In this document: positions 25,984-35,292 of the stretch, one piece after another | How positions within the stretch are numbered: the stretch's first letter is position 1 | How the letters are laid out: every line of letters begins with the position of its first letter | Source of the DNA: Magnetovibrio blakemorei | GTDB lineage: Bacteria; Pseudomonadota; Alphaproteobacteria; Rhodospirillales; Magnetovibrionaceae | Direction of reading: 5' to 3' | DNA: 64,000 bases | NCBI RefSeq assembly: GCF_001746755.1 | Contig: NZ_MCGG01000011.1 | Span: 29,479-93,478, forward strand | Notes under the pieces: model-generated | Database searches by the model: none | Seen by the model: the letters and a program-made list of their open reading frames with translations, nothing else | Told to the model about the DNA's origin: nothing | Translations under genes and position numbers: made by a program

Positions 25984-28755
25984 TTACTCGGCCAACACGC
26001 TTTTGACTTTGGCGGCCAGATCTTTCAGGGAGAACGGTTTGGGCAAGAAGGCAAAACCGCTGTTCGATTGAATGCCGCCGGGGATCACATTTTCGGCAAA
26101 ACCTGAAATCAAAATGACTTTCATATCTGGCATTTCTTGGCGCACGAACTGCACCAAGGTGTGACCGTCCATGCCCGGCATGACCACGTCGGTGACGATC
26201 AAATCAATTTTTTGGTCTGTGGCGTTGATCACTTCCAAGGCCTCTTCGCCGTTGGCGGCTTCCAACACCGTATAGCCTTTGTTGGTGAGTGCGCGCGATC
26301 CGAACATGCGCACGGCGTCTTCATCTTCGACCAACAAGATGGTGCCGACGCCGGTGAAGTCGCCGTCGCCGCCATCGCGTTCCGCCTTCAATTGGGGTTC
26401 TGCATCTTGTCCTGACAGATCGGATTTGCGGTGGGCTTTTTCAAGCCGCCCGGTGTGGACATCTGATACTACGTCTTCGATATAGCGCGGCAGACACACG
26501 GTGAACGCGGCCCCTTCGCCCGGGGCGCTGTCAACGAACACATGCCCGCCCGTCTGGTGCACGATGCCATAGACCGTGCTCAACCCCAACCCGGTGCCCT
26601 CGCCCACTTCTTTGGTTGAGAAAAACGGCTCAAAAATGCGTCCGATGTCTTCTTTGCGAATGCCTTCTCCGGTGTCGATCACATCCAGGCAGATGTAATC
26701 GCCGGCGGGAACCAGCTCCATGCCGCGCTGGGTGGGCTCATTCAACGACATGTTGGAGGTGCGAATGGTCAAAGTGCCGCCGCCCGGCATGGCGTCGCGC
26801 GCATTCACCGACAAATTCAAAATGACTTGATCAAACTGGGTCGGATCAACACGGATGTAGCCCAAGTCGCGGCTATGTTCAATGTTCAGCTCGATGGTGG
26901 GGCCGATCAAACGGCTGAGCACTTCGGAAAGTTCTGAGAGTTTTTCCTTCGCATCGACCCGCTGGGGTTCCAGCGTCTGTTTGCGCGAGAACGCCAACAA
27001 TTGGCGCACCAACGAGGTTGCCCGCACCGCATTTTGACGAATTTGATTGATGTCATTAAAGGAAGGATCGTCCGGCCCGTGACGGGTCAGCAACAAATCC
27101 GAGAAACCAATCATGGCAGTCAGCAGATTGTTAAAATCATGCGCGATGCCCCCGGCCAATTGACCGATGGATTGCATTTTTTGACTTTGCGCGAATTGCA
27201 CTTCGAGATGCTTGTGCTCGGTCGTATCGATGAAATGCACGATCAAGCCGGTGACTTCCCCAAAGGCGTCTTCCATCCGCGAGGCATAAAGCGATGCAGT
27301 CACTTCGCGACCGCCGACCGCGGGCATGCGCACTTCAATATGAGCCGCACGCATAATGCCCATCACCACTTTGGACAACTGACCACCAACATCGCCCCGG
27401 TCTTCTTTCACCAATCGCTCAGAAAACGGCAAACCCAGCACATTGTCCCGGTGCAGGCCCAACATTTTGAAGAAGGCGCCGTTGGCGTCGGTGATGTTGG
27501 CCTTCATATCCAAAAGAGCAATGGCCACAGGGGCCTCGTCAAACAACCAGTACAGCCTGCGGGCGATGTCCGTCAGGTCTTCGTCGTCTCCGGGATGCGC
27601 GCTGACAGCGGTTTGCAAAGCGGGTTGTTTTTTAACCAAATCGCGCACCACAATGGAGCGGGTGTACAGCAGTTCCCCACCGTCGCTCATGCGCCCCGAC
27701 TGCAACAAAAAGGCCTTGAAGGCGTCCCCGTCGCGCGGCTGCAAAGTGACTTGGCCGTTGTCACCGTTGTCGTCGGGATCGTCGTTGGCGATCAGTTCAG
27801 TGACAAACTCGGCAAAGCCGATCCCTTGGTCGCGAATGTCGCTCAACTCAATACCCAGCCACGAACATAACGTTTCGTTGGCATAAACCATCCGCCCGGT
27901 GCCATCGACCGAGAAAAAGCCCACCGGCAAATTATCCAGCAAATCGGCCAACAACGCTTCTTCCGCACGCCGAACCTCGTCCAATTCACGTCGCGCGGTG
28001 ACGTCTCGGGCCGTCCAACACACCAAACCACTGGTGCGCTTGCCCGCCGGACGTGCGTTCAACTGCCACCAATGGGTTCCCCCACCATGCTTGTTAAAAG
28101 CCAGTTCTGAGCGATCCTTGGCACCACCGGACGCGGCGTTCATCATCCGCTTTACGGCAACCGGTGCATCTCCGTCATGCTCAAAAAAACGGAGCGCGTT
28201 GGGGATTTCCGCTGCGGCATTGGACTGAAACAGCGTTCGAAAACCCTGGTTGGCGTACAAAATACGCCCCTCGGCATTGGTCAGCATCAAGGGCTCGCCG
28301 GCTTCTCCGGCAATCATATAAACCAATGCGGCCTCGTCATCGGTGCGGGAACGCCGTCCCAGGGTCCATGCGAACACGCCGCCGAACAGCGCCCCCAAAC
28401 CAAGCATCAGTGGACCAACCAAAGCCTCCTCAAGCCCCAGACTTTGCGGCGCAATCACCCCAGCCTCGACAGCAATGTTCAGGCCGACAAACACCAACGC
28501 GGGCAGCCCAAACGCCAGCGGGTGAAGACCACGTGAGGGGCGAAAGCGCTTTGCATCCGGCCCTAAAGTCCCATGAGCCAAAGGCCCTGGAGTTGATGGC
28601 CCTTTGCCCAATGACTGTCCCTGGGGTGCGCGCACGACATCCACCGGCGGCAGCTCGAGGCTCTCACCCAAAGGCTCCGGCGCACCGTCTTGGGCACCCG
28701 TTACCTGGCCTTCTTCATCCAAAGGTGCGTTGTCTTCAACGGATGGTTTGTTCAT
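25984..28755 (-). CDS. cckA: Hybrid sensor histidine kinase CckA
   Basis: A 923-residue hybrid kinase, the source of phosphate for CtrA through ChpT in alphaproteobacteria. Order: charged N-terminus; two membrane helices near residues 80-130; PAS-like domains to about 525; dimerisation helix with GGIAHDFNNLL (phospho-His near 537); HATPase with NLSVNARDAMPGGG and GEGTGLGLSTVYG; receiver domain with acceptor Asp near 855 (IVTDVVMPGMDGH). ATG 28755 is preferred to a TTG at 28761. The start overlaps the end of flhB by 20 bases, so kinase expression is tied to the flagellar export operon. Confidence 0.92.
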   Translation of the reverse strand: MNKPSVEDNAPLDEEGQVTGAQDGAPEPLGESLELPPVDVVRAPQGQSLGKGPSTPGPLAHGTLGPDAKRFRPSRGLHPLAFGLPALVFVGLNIAVEAGVIAPQSLGLEEALVGPLMLGLGALFGGVFAWTLGRRSRTDDEAALVYMIAGEAGEPLMLTNAEGRILYANQGFRTLFQSNAAAEIPNALRFFEHDGDAPVAVKRMMNAASGGAKDRSELAFNKHGGGTHWWQLNARPAGKRTSGLVCWTARDVTARRELDEVRRAEEALLADLLDNLPVGFFSVDGTGRMVYANETLCSWLGIELSDIRDQGIGFAEFVTELIANDDPDDNGDNGQVTLQPRDGDAFKAFLLQSGRMSDGGELLYTRSIVVRDLVKKQPALQTAVSAHPGDDEDLTDIARRLYWLFDEAPVAIALLDMKANITDANGAFFKMLGLHRDNVLGLPFSERLVKEDRGDVGGQLSKVVMGIMRAAHIEVRMPAVGGREVTASLYASRMEDAFGEVTGLIVHFIDTTEHKHLEVQFAQSQKMQSIGQLAGGIAHDFNNLLTAMIGFSDLLLTRHGPDDPSFNDINQIRQNAVRATSLVRQLLAFSRKQTLEPQRVDAKEKLSELSEVLSRLIGPTIELNIEHSRDLGYIRVDPTQFDQVILNLSVNARDAMPGGGTLTIRTSNMSLNEPTQRGMELVPAGDYICLDVIDTGEGIRKEDIGRIFEPFFSTKEVGEGTGLGLSTVYGIVHQTGGHVFVDSAPGEGAAFTVCLPRYIEDVVSDVHTGRLEKAHRKSDLSGQDAEPQLKAERDGGDGDFTGVGTILLVEDEDAVRMFGSRALTNKGYTVLEAANGEEALEVINATDQKIDLIVTDVVMPGMDGHTLVQFVRQEMPDMKVILISGFAENVIPGGIQSNSGFAFLPKPFSLKDLAAKVKSVLAE

Positions 28756-29827
28756 TTCCAACCGAATTATTTCCCTTCAAGCGCATCACATAACCGATAA
28801 TTTCTGCCACAGCTTGGTAGTGTTCGACGGGAATCTCTTCGTCCAATTCTACCGCAGCATACAAAGCACGGGCCAATGGTGGGTTTTCAACAATTGGGAT
28901 ATCGTTCTCTTCCGCGACTTCCCTAATCCTAAGTGCCAGAGAATCAACGCCTTTAGCAAGCAACTTCGGGGCCTGCATGTTGTCCATTTTATATTCCAAG
29001 GCAACCGCGAAGTGGGTTGGGTTGGTGATCACCACGTCAGCGTTAGGCACATTACCCATCATACGCTGTTGAGCGCGTTTGGCGCGTATTTGTCGAATCC
29101 GCGCTTTAACGTGCGGGTCGCCTTCCGTATCTTTGTGTTCGTCTTTAATTTCCTGACGGCTCATTTTCATGGATTTGTTGAATTCAAATTTTTGATACGC
29201 AAAGTCCAAGGCCGCAACCACAAACATCACCATCAAGGCCCCAGCCACGATGCTCAAGACCACAACATACATACGATCCAAGATGGCCAGAATTTCGAAG
29301 TCCGGCATGACGGCAAAGTCTGTCATCGACGGCACCGCCATGGAATATGAGACGTACCCTAAAATTGTGAGCTTAAACAGGCCTTTGAGAAATTCGATAA
29401 CCGAGCGCGCGGAAAACATCCGTTTAAAACCGGCCATCGGTGATATTTTTTTAAAATCGGGCATAATTTTACTGGGCGCGAAGATTACGCCTGACTGGCC
29501 CACATTGGAAATGATGGCCAGCAAGATCAGCATGCCGAAAAAGGGCGCCAGAATGAGACCGACTTCAAAGGAGATCTCTCCCAACATCTTAGGCAAGATG
29601 CTGGGGCTTAATTCAATATCTTCAACATGTTCAAAGATACCCGCTATATAAATCGTTGTCCGCGACATCATCCAAGGTGCGAGCAACGACAAGCCCGCCC
29701 CGGCCCCCAGCAACACGGCCCAGCTTTTGACTTCCTGCGAAGATCCCGTCTGGCCCTTTTCACGGGCCTTTGCTAGTTTTCGGTCTGTTGGCTCTTCTGT
29801 CTTTTGTGAGTCGTCTTCGTCTGACAT
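28736..29827 (-). CDS. flhB: Flagellar export switch protein FlhB
   Basis: A 363-residue export-gate protein: acidic/basic start (DEDDSQKTEEPTDRKLAKAREKGQ), four membrane helices, and the autocleavage NPTH motif in VVITNPTHFAVALEYK near residue 268. FlhB switches the type III apparatus from hook to filament substrates. It follows fliR by 34 bases and overlaps cckA at its 3' end. Length and motifs are standard. Confidence 0.97.
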   Translation of the reverse strand: MSDEDDSQKTEEPTDRKLAKAREKGQTGSSQEVKSWAVLLGAGAGLSLLAPWMMSRTTIYIAGIFEHVEDIELSPSILPKMLGEISFEVGLILAPFFGMLILLAIISNVGQSGVIFAPSKIMPDFKKISPMAGFKRMFSARSVIEFLKGLFKLTILGYVSYSMAVPSMTDFAVMPDFEILAILDRMYVVVLSIVAGALMVMFVVAALDFAYQKFEFNKSMKMSRQEIKDEHKDTEGDPHVKARIRQIRAKRAQQRMMGNVPNADVVITNPTHFAVALEYKMDNMQAPKLLAKGVDSLALRIREVAEENDIPIVENPPLARALYAAVELDEEIPVEHYQAVAEIIGYVMRLKGNNSVGNEQTIR

Positions 29828-29861
29828 AAAATCCCTATATCACCCGCGCCCAAGAACCAAT

Positions 29862-30629
29862 TCACCCCCAAGAGGGGACGAAGCTCATCAGGTTATCATT
29901 GAAGAAGCGCAAGAACACCAACATCATGGTACTCAAAGAAAGCATAAACAAAGCAAGTTGCATGGCGATTTGAATGGGCATACCAAAAAAGAACACCGGC
30001 AATTGAGGCATCAACCGTCCCATAATGCCAAGACCGACATAATAGGCAAGGCCCGCAACGATCAAAGGGGACGAGATTTGTACGCCAATGCGAAAACTAT
30101 CGGCGATTATTCGTGCAAAATATTCGCTGATGTCGGCCACGACAATGCCCTCGGCCGGAACAAAAATGCTGTAACTGTCAACAATCGCTGTCAACATCAA
30201 ATGATGGGTGTTGGTGACAAAAATCATCGTGATCGCCACGGTGCTGAGAAACGTCGCTAAGATGGAACTTTGCTGCTCTGCGACCGGGTCCATCACAAAG
30301 GCGTTGGCCATGGAGGCCAACATTGCCATCAACGTGCCCGCCGTTTGCAGCGCCCCCAAAAACACACGCGGGATCATGCCGAGGAAGGCTCCCGTCAAAA
30401 CTTCCGACGTGATAAGCAAAGCCAGAGCCGATGTTGTCGCAGGTTCCAAGGGCAATATCGGCTGCAACACCGGCGTCACAACAAGGGTCACCAACAAGGC
30501 GAAAGTCAGACGGATCGGCATGGGGACTTGTTGAGATCCAAAACCGGGCATCACCGAAAAAGCAACACCAAGGCGCGCAAAAATCAACAGAAAGGCAAAC
30601 AGGTTAAGGTTGATCAGTTGGCTCAGCAT
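29862..30629 (-). CDS. fliR: Flagellar export protein FliR
   Basis: A 255-residue polytopic membrane protein starting MLSQLINLNLFAFLLIFARLGVAF with VMPGFGSQQVPMPIRLTFALLV, typical of FliR. With FliP and FliQ it forms the helical export gate. It lies 15 bases after fliQ on the minus strand. Confidence 0.97.
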   Translation of the reverse strand: MLSQLINLNLFAFLLIFARLGVAFSVMPGFGSQQVPMPIRLTFALLVTLVVTPVLQPILPLEPATTSALALLITSEVLTGAFLGMIPRVFLGALQTAGTLMAMLASMANAFVMDPVAEQQSSILATFLSTVAITMIFVTNTHHLMLTAIVDSYSIFVPAEGIVVADISEYFARIIADSFRIGVQISSPLIVAGLAYYVGLGIMGRLMPQLPVFFFGMPIQIAMQLALFMLSLSTMMLVFLRFFNDNLMSFVPSWG

Positions 30630-30644
30630 CGCCGCCTCTCCCCC

Positions 30645-30911
30645 CTATCCCATGACCGAGATACGGTCAAACAAGGTCAGAGAGTACTCAATCAGCGTGT
30701 TCATCATGTAAGGCAAAAACACAATAATCGCGATAAAAATGACGATAATTTTAGGAACGAATGTGAGGGTCATTTCCTGAATGGTGGTGAGCGCTTGAAA
30801 CAAAGCAATGACCAAGCCAATACTCAACCCAGCCAACATAATAGGCCCGGACGTTTCCAAAACGACCCACAAGGCGCTGTGCGCAATATCCAAAACATCA
30901 ACTTGATTCAT
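30645..30911 (-). CDS. fliQ: Flagellar export protein FliQ
   Basis: An 88-residue two-helix membrane protein (MNQVDVLDIAHSALWVVLETSGPIMLAGLSIGLVIALFQALTTIQEMTLTFVPKI). The conserved QALTTIQEMTLTFVPK segment identifies FliQ. It sits between fliE and fliR. Confidence 0.97.
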   Translation of the reverse strand: MNQVDVLDIAHSALWVVLETSGPIMLAGLSIGLVIALFQALTTIQEMTLTFVPKIIVIFIAIIVFLPYMMNTLIEYSLTLFDRISVMG

Positions 30912-30994
30912 GGTTGCGGCTCACTCACCCTCATCAATACGCCTGTGAGACCCGCCACACAAAGCCCCTCGGCTCAGTGCCAAACGACGCTGAC

Positions 30995-31327
30995 TTACAT
31001 GGGCATCCGGAGAATCTCTTTATAAGCATCCACGACCTTGTCACGGATCGCAACAACCGTCTGCAAGGTCATTTCCGCTTCGCTCACGGCCGTCACCACA
31101 TCGGTCAAATTGGCTTGATTTTGCACCCCTTGAATGGCCAATTGCTCACTGGTTTGCCCCAGCTTTTCGGCTTGACCCAAATAGTTCGATACCAACGACG
31201 AGAACCCCGATTGCCCCGCTGTTTGGCCGTCTTGTTGAGGGATGGTGTTGGTCGCAATACCGGACTGCTGAGCCTGGTTGTACAATTGAGTGGCCTTCGC
31301 AATGTTTATGAGGGGATCGATAGCCAT
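30995..31327 (-). CDS. fliE: Flagellar hook-basal body protein FliE
   Basis: A 110-residue FliE, the junction between MS-ring/export gate and rod. The C-terminus (LTDVVTAVSEAEMTLQTVVAIRDKVVDAYKEILRMPM) is diagnostic. ATG 31327 is chosen because GGAG lies 9 bases before it; a GTG at 31336 has no such site. It is between flgC and fliQ. Confidence 0.96.
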   Translation of the reverse strand: MAIDPLINIAKATQLYNQAQQSGIATNTIPQQDGQTAGQSGFSSLVSNYLGQAEKLGQTSEQLAIQGVQNQANLTDVVTAVSEAEMTLQTVVAIRDKVVDAYKEILRMPM

Positions 31328-31363
31328 GACTCGCACTCCAATTTAGTTTTATACAACAGATAC

Positions 31364-31774
31364 TTAACGCAGCAGACCGATGGTTTGCTGGAGCATTGTC
31401 TTGGATGATTTAATAACGTTTAGGTTGGCCTCGTAAGAACGCTCAGCTTCGCGCATATCCATCATTTCCACCAAGGAATTGACGTTGGGCGCCATCACAT
31501 ATCCATCCGCACTGGCCGCGGGATGCGACGGATCGTAGCGTTTTTCAAATTCAGATTGATCCGTTTTGATCCGGTTCACGCGCACGGTGTCCGCGCCAAT
31601 GGTGCGATCGAGTTCATTGCGAAACGTCACAATTTTACGCCGGTAGGGCAGCCCACCCGGATCCGTTGGCAGAGAATCGGCATTGGCTATGTTTTCCGAC
31701 ACCACCCGCAAACGGGTTCCCTGGGCTTTCATACCCGCGGCGGAAATGCGCAATGTTTTCAGCAGATCGTCCAT
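31364..31774 (-). CDS. flgC: Flagellar proximal rod protein FlgC
   Basis: A 136-residue rod protein: DDLLKTLRISAAGMKAQGTRLRVVSENIANADS at the start and SLVEMMDMREAERSYEANLNVIKSSKTMLQQTIGLLR at the end, the paired rod helices of the family. It follows flgB by 83 bases. Confidence 0.97.
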   Translation of the reverse strand: MDDLLKTLRISAAGMKAQGTRLRVVSENIANADSLPTDPGGLPYRRKIVTFRNELDRTIGADTVRVNRIKTDQSEFEKRYDPSHPAASADGYVMAPNVNSLVEMMDMREAERSYEANLNVIKSSKTMLQQTIGLLR

Positions 31775-31857
31775 TTCGTCCTTCTAAGTCCTTATCGATG
31801 AGAGCAAATCATCCCGGCGTCCGAGGTCTCATCGCTCATGAGCCTTCCAAAACGTCC

Positions 31858-32265
31858 CTAACGCCCCTTACCCAAGGCGATTGTGATCATCCCCATATGC
31901 TTGCGGTAAAGCTCGTTGGTCAGTTGAAATTGCGTTTGCGTTTCACCAATTTTGCCCATCTGCTCTTCCAACACGACGCCGTTGCCGTCCGGAGACGTTT
32001 CGTAAGGCGTTTGATTGACCACCAGATCAAAAGGCGAAGCGCTGCGGCTTGCCCCCGTCATATGCTTTGGATTGGTGGTAACCGGGTTCAGTATCGTCGT
32101 CTTGTTTTGCACCATATCTTTGAAACTAAAGGCTTTAAGGTCTTTTGGCTTGTAGTTTGGCGTGTCTGAGTTCGCCACGTTTTGGGCCAAAACCTCTTGG
32201 CGACGGGTGAGCCAGCTCATCCGTCCTTTGACCAGTCCAAACAGTGTAAGTTTGTTGAGTTCCAT
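31858..32265 (-). CDS. flgB: Flagellar proximal rod protein FlgB
   Basis: A 135-residue rod protein (LTLFGLVKGRMSWLTRRQEVLAQNVANSDTPNYKPKDLKAFSF). It is the first gene of flgB-flgC-fliE-fliQ-fliR-flhB-cckA and diverges from the FlhB-like gene at 32551 across 285 bases. No convincing sigma-54 -24/-12 element was found in that interval by eye; the promoter is undetermined. Confidence 0.96.
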   Translation of the reverse strand: MELNKLTLFGLVKGRMSWLTRRQEVLAQNVANSDTPNYKPKDLKAFSFKDMVQNKTTILNPVTTNPKHMTGASRSASPFDLVVNQTPYETSPDGNGVVLEEQMGKIGETQTQFQLTNELYRKHMGMITIALGKGR

Positions 32266-32550
32266 ACCTTCAATCCACCAACAAACGCCAAAAACCGGCG
32301 TCGTTCAAATCACTTCGCCTCATGAGGTTGATACTGCAACCTCGAGTGGCAAACCCATTCTGGACTCTGCTTGTCCCCTTCTGGAACGAAAAACCTTGTT
32401 CAGTGAGTCTCCCTCAGACCATTTAAGATTCAATGAATCCCCCTCAAATACACACGCATTCCGATTCATTGGCGAAAATGAAAAAGAGATTCAGAGGATG
32501 TTAAGTGCCGTATGTCAGGCTTGCGAACCTCCTCATATGAGAATCGAGAG

Positions 32551-32892
32551 ATGACTGAAAACGCAAAGCCGCCAGGTGACAACAAAGACGCTGAAAAAGT
32601 TGCCGTCGCGCTCACTTACAAGCCCACTGATGACCAAGCGCCGCGCGTGGTGGCGAAAGGTCAAGGCTGGCTGGCGGCGCAAATCATCGAAGTGGCCGAA
32701 GCCAACGGTATCGAAGTGCGCGAGGACGTCAATTTGGCGCAGATTTTGGCCCAGGTGGACGTGGACAGTGAAATCCCCCTGGAAGCCTTCACCGTCGTCG
32801 CGGAAATTCTGTCTTATATTTATGAAAAGAACAAACAGTGGCCCCAAGGCATAGTTCCGAACGGTGTCACAAAACCAAGAGGTGGCTCATGA
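32551..32892 (+). CDS. FlhB C-terminal-domain-like protein
   Basis: A 113-residue soluble protein resembling the cytoplasmic domain of FlhB after its cleavage site: VAVALTYKPTDDQAPRVVAKGQGWLAAQIIEVAEANGIEVREDVNLAQILAQVDVDSEIPLEAF. No membrane helices and no NPTH. Such stand-alone FlhB-like proteins (FhlB/YlqH type) occur in many flagellates and may substitute for the cleaved domain. ATG 32551 is used. It is followed by an ATGA-overlapping gene, so the two are coupled, and shares the divergent region with flgB. Confidence 0.85.
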   Translation: MTENAKPPGDNKDAEKVAVALTYKPTDDQAPRVVAKGQGWLAAQIIEVAEANGIEVREDVNLAQILAQVDVDSEIPLEAFTVVAEILSYIYEKNKQWPQGIVPNGVTKPRGGS

Positions 32893-33200
32893 GCGATGAG
32901 GAATTGATCCGCGAAGAACTGGAAAAAACCGCCAGCCTGATATCTGGAGCGCGCCGCCTGATGGCCGAGGGGAGACATGTGGACCTCAGCGCCATGGAGG
33001 ATCGCGTGCGCGCCATCACCCAAGCCATTACCGCCGCCGCCCCCAAAGTTGCCGCCGGTTACAGAGACCATCTTGAAGCCCTCATGCAAGCCTTAGAGGT
33101 TTTAGAAACCGACTTGCAAAGTCACCATGAAGCGCTGCAAGACGGCTTGTCCGCCATTCGTCAACGGGAAGCCCATGATGCTTACAAACCGAAGAAATAA
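32889..33200 (+). CDS. Helical protein in the flagellar cluster, unknown
   Basis: A 103-residue, mostly helical protein (MSDEELIREELEKTASLISGARRLMAEGRHVDLSAMEDRVRAITQAI). ATG 32889 overlaps the previous stop codon as ATGA and has AGGTGG before it. Size, helical content and position between the FlhB-like gene and fliO resemble a small export chaperone of the FliT/FlgN style, but I see no defining motif, and FlgN is encoded at 59776. The family is not recognised. Confidence 0.72.
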   Translation: MSDEELIREELEKTASLISGARRLMAEGRHVDLSAMEDRVRAITQAITAAAPKVAAGYRDHLEALMQALEVLETDLQSHHEALQDGLSAIRQREAHDAYKPKK

Positions 33201-33356
33201 TAGCCTTCAAGGTATTGAGCTCAATTCTCCCAATATGGCGAATCGATGAGTTTTTCAGCCCCTCGTCCAAGCCTTACCCAAAAAAGGATCAAATGGCTCA
33301 ACGGCTTGAAGGCAAAGCATTTTCTCTAACCCTCAGAACGTTTATGGTTTGCCCCT

Positions 33357-33731
33357 ATGGATTTTACAAGTTACATACGATTTGTGTTTGCCCTGCTATT
33401 CGTTTTGGGCCTTATCGGCGTACTGACAGTTGTCTTGCGCCGCTATGGTCTTGGCATAGCCTCAGCACAAATCCGCAAGGGTCAAGACCGACGTCTGCGT
33501 TTGGTTGAAGTGCTGCCCATCGACGGAAAGCGCCGGGCCATTCTCATTCGCCGTGACGACGTTGAGCATCTGGTGATTTTGGGAGCGGAATCCGAAACCC
33601 TGATTGAAACGGGCATTCCGGCGTCTCAAATGCCTTCTTCCCCGGTGCCTTCATCTGCGGAACCTTCCGCACGGACACCCGCGCAATCGTTCGCAGAAAC
33701 TCTAGATCAGGCGGGGAGCCCAAAGACATAA
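33357..33731 (+). CDS. fliO: Flagellar biosynthesis protein FliO
   Basis: A 124-residue protein with one N-terminal membrane helix (YIRFVFALLFVLGLIGVLTVVL) and a small basic cytoplasmic domain (RRLRLVEVLPIDGKRRAILIRRDDVEHLVILG), the FliO pattern; the C-terminus is Pro/Ser-rich. FliO assists FliP assembly. Its TAA overlaps the fliP ATG by one base. Confidence 0.92.
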   Translation: MDFTSYIRFVFALLFVLGLIGVLTVVLRRYGLGIASAQIRKGQDRRLRLVEVLPIDGKRRAILIRRDDVEHLVILGAESETLIETGIPASQMPSSPVPSSAEPSARTPAQSFAETLDQAGSPKT

Positions 33732-34525
33732 TGAAACCCTTTGCCCTCAGCCGCAAACTCAGCGCCCCCCTCATCAAGTCGCTGCTGTTGTTAACGATCT
33801 TCACCGTTGCCCTCGCTACGCTCGTCAGTTTGACCACATTTGATGCCTTTGCCCAAAGTGTGACCTTGGACATGGGGCCGTCCCCGGGCGCATCGACCAC
33901 CGGACGGATTATTCAGTTGGTTTTGCTGATGACGGTTTTGACGTTGGCACCGTCAATCCTCATCATGATGACCTCGTTCACACGCATCGTTGTGGTGCTA
34001 TCCTTTTTACGCAACGCGCTGGGTACTCAGCAAACACCGCCCAACCAGGTGCTGATTTCGCTGGCGTTGTTTATGACCTTGTTCATCATGATGCCGACCT
34101 TTCAGACCACCTATGACGAAGCGCTTCAGCCGTTGATCGATGGCTCGATTGATGAAACCCAGGCCTTCAACCGGGCGCTGGTGCCTTTCGAAACCTTTAT
34201 GATGAAACATGTGCGCGAACAAGATTTGGGCCTGTTCGTGGATTTGGCGGGCTTAAAGGCCGAACAGGTCGCGCAAAACATGCCCATGCGGGTGCTTATC
34301 CCGGCGTTTATGATTTCAGAGCTTCGACGCGCGTTTGAAATTGGCTTTTTGGTGTTTGTGCCGTTCCTCATCATCGACATGGTGGTGGCTTCGGTTTTGA
34401 TGTCGATGGGTATGATGATGCTGCCACCGGTCATGATCGCCTTGCCCTTTAAGATCATCTTTTTTGTCCTCGTCGACGGCTGGTACATGATCGTCGGATC
34501 GCTGGTGCGCAGTTACGGCGCATAG
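33731..34525 (+). CDS. fliP: Flagellar export protein FliP
   Basis: A 264-residue export-gate component with a signal-like N-terminus, then QLVLLMTVLTLAPSILIMMTSFTRIVVVLSFLRNALGTQQTPPNQVLISLALFMT, the core FliP signature, and PFKIIFFVLVDGWYMIVGSLVRSYG at the end. It is split from fliQ/fliR, which lie on the opposite strand upstream. Confidence 0.97.
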   Translation: MKPFALSRKLSAPLIKSLLLLTIFTVALATLVSLTTFDAFAQSVTLDMGPSPGASTTGRIIQLVLLMTVLTLAPSILIMMTSFTRIVVVLSFLRNALGTQQTPPNQVLISLALFMTLFIMMPTFQTTYDEALQPLIDGSIDETQAFNRALVPFETFMMKHVREQDLGLFVDLAGLKAEQVAQNMPMRVLIPAFMISELRRAFEIGFLVFVPFLIIDMVVASVLMSMGMMMLPPVMIALPFKIIFFVLVDGWYMIVGSLVRSYGA

Positions 34526-34679
34526 CTTAAAACGCACGCAAAACGCCTCATTTTGTGCTATAATCGCCTCCAGAGCAGCCGTGTGAGGTTGCTCCGGGTT
34601 TTGGGTGCCGTATGACTCAATTTTTTCCATTCACAATGCGGCCCCCGGCCCTAGTTTTCTCAAATAAGAGGAGGCTGTT

Positions 34680-35258
34680 ATGTCGGTTAAAGTGAAAAAA
34701 AACGAAAAAACCCTGCCCCAATCGACAGAGTCCAAAACGCCCTCTTCGCAGCTCAGCGCCCATCCCCTTTTGGCGCTTCGTGAAGAGGTTGATCATCTGT
34801 TTGACCGGTTCTTTTCGGGTTTTGCCCTCGGACCGTTCAGCGATATGGGGCGGAACGCTATGCGCACGGAACCGTTCCGTCGTCTTGAAGACGCCTTTTC
34901 AGGCTTGAGCCCGTCTTTGGGCAACCTTACCATGAAGGTGGACATCCACGAAACCGATGGCGTCTATTGCATTGATGCTGAAATGCCGGGTTTTGAAGAA
35001 AAAGACATTGAAGTCAGTGCCGATGACCATGTGCTCACCATCACAGGGAAAAAAGCCGAACAGAAAAAAGAAGATCGGGAAAACTATCATGTCAGCGAAC
35101 GTCACTTTGGATCGACGTCGCGGCATTTCCCCATCCCTGAGACGGCCAATCTGAGCAAGGCTGAAGCTGATTTCAAAAACGGCGTCTTGCACATCAAAAT
35201 GCCGATGAAGGCCGTGGTCAAAGCCAAAGCGACCAAAATCCCGATTAAATCAAGCTGA
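34680..35258 (+). CDS. Small heat-shock protein, Hsp20 family (second copy)
   Basis: A 192-residue alpha-crystallin protein of a different subtype from the gene at 17581: N-terminal 75 residues with HPLLALREEVDHLFDRFFSGF, then MKVDIHETDGVYCIDAEMPGFEEKDIEVSADDHVLTITGKKAEQ and NGVLHIKMPMKAVV. This is the Hsp17/class A plant-like type. GAGGAGG lies 5 bases before the ATG; GCCTCC near 34567 could pair with it over a long range, but no ROSE motif is clear. It separates fliP from the spermidine genes. Confidence 0.93.
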   Translation: MSVKVKKNEKTLPQSTESKTPSSQLSAHPLLALREEVDHLFDRFFSGFALGPFSDMGRNAMRTEPFRRLEDAFSGLSPSLGNLTMKVDIHETDGVYCIDAEMPGFEEKDIEVSADDHVLTITGKKAEQKKEDRENYHVSERHFGSTSRHFPIPETANLSKAEADFKNGVLHIKMPMKAVVKAKATKIPIKSS

Positions 35259-35267
35259 TCGGTGACG

Positions 35268-35292
35268 ACAAACCCGGCGATGCCGGGTTTGT
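35268..35292. terminator. Stem-loop between hsp20 and speE
   Basis: An 11-bp perfect stem (ACAAACCCGGC / GCCGGGTTTGT, loop GAT) separates two convergent genes; its right end touches the speE stop codon. There is only a weak T-run, so efficiency is uncertain. Confidence 0.7.
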
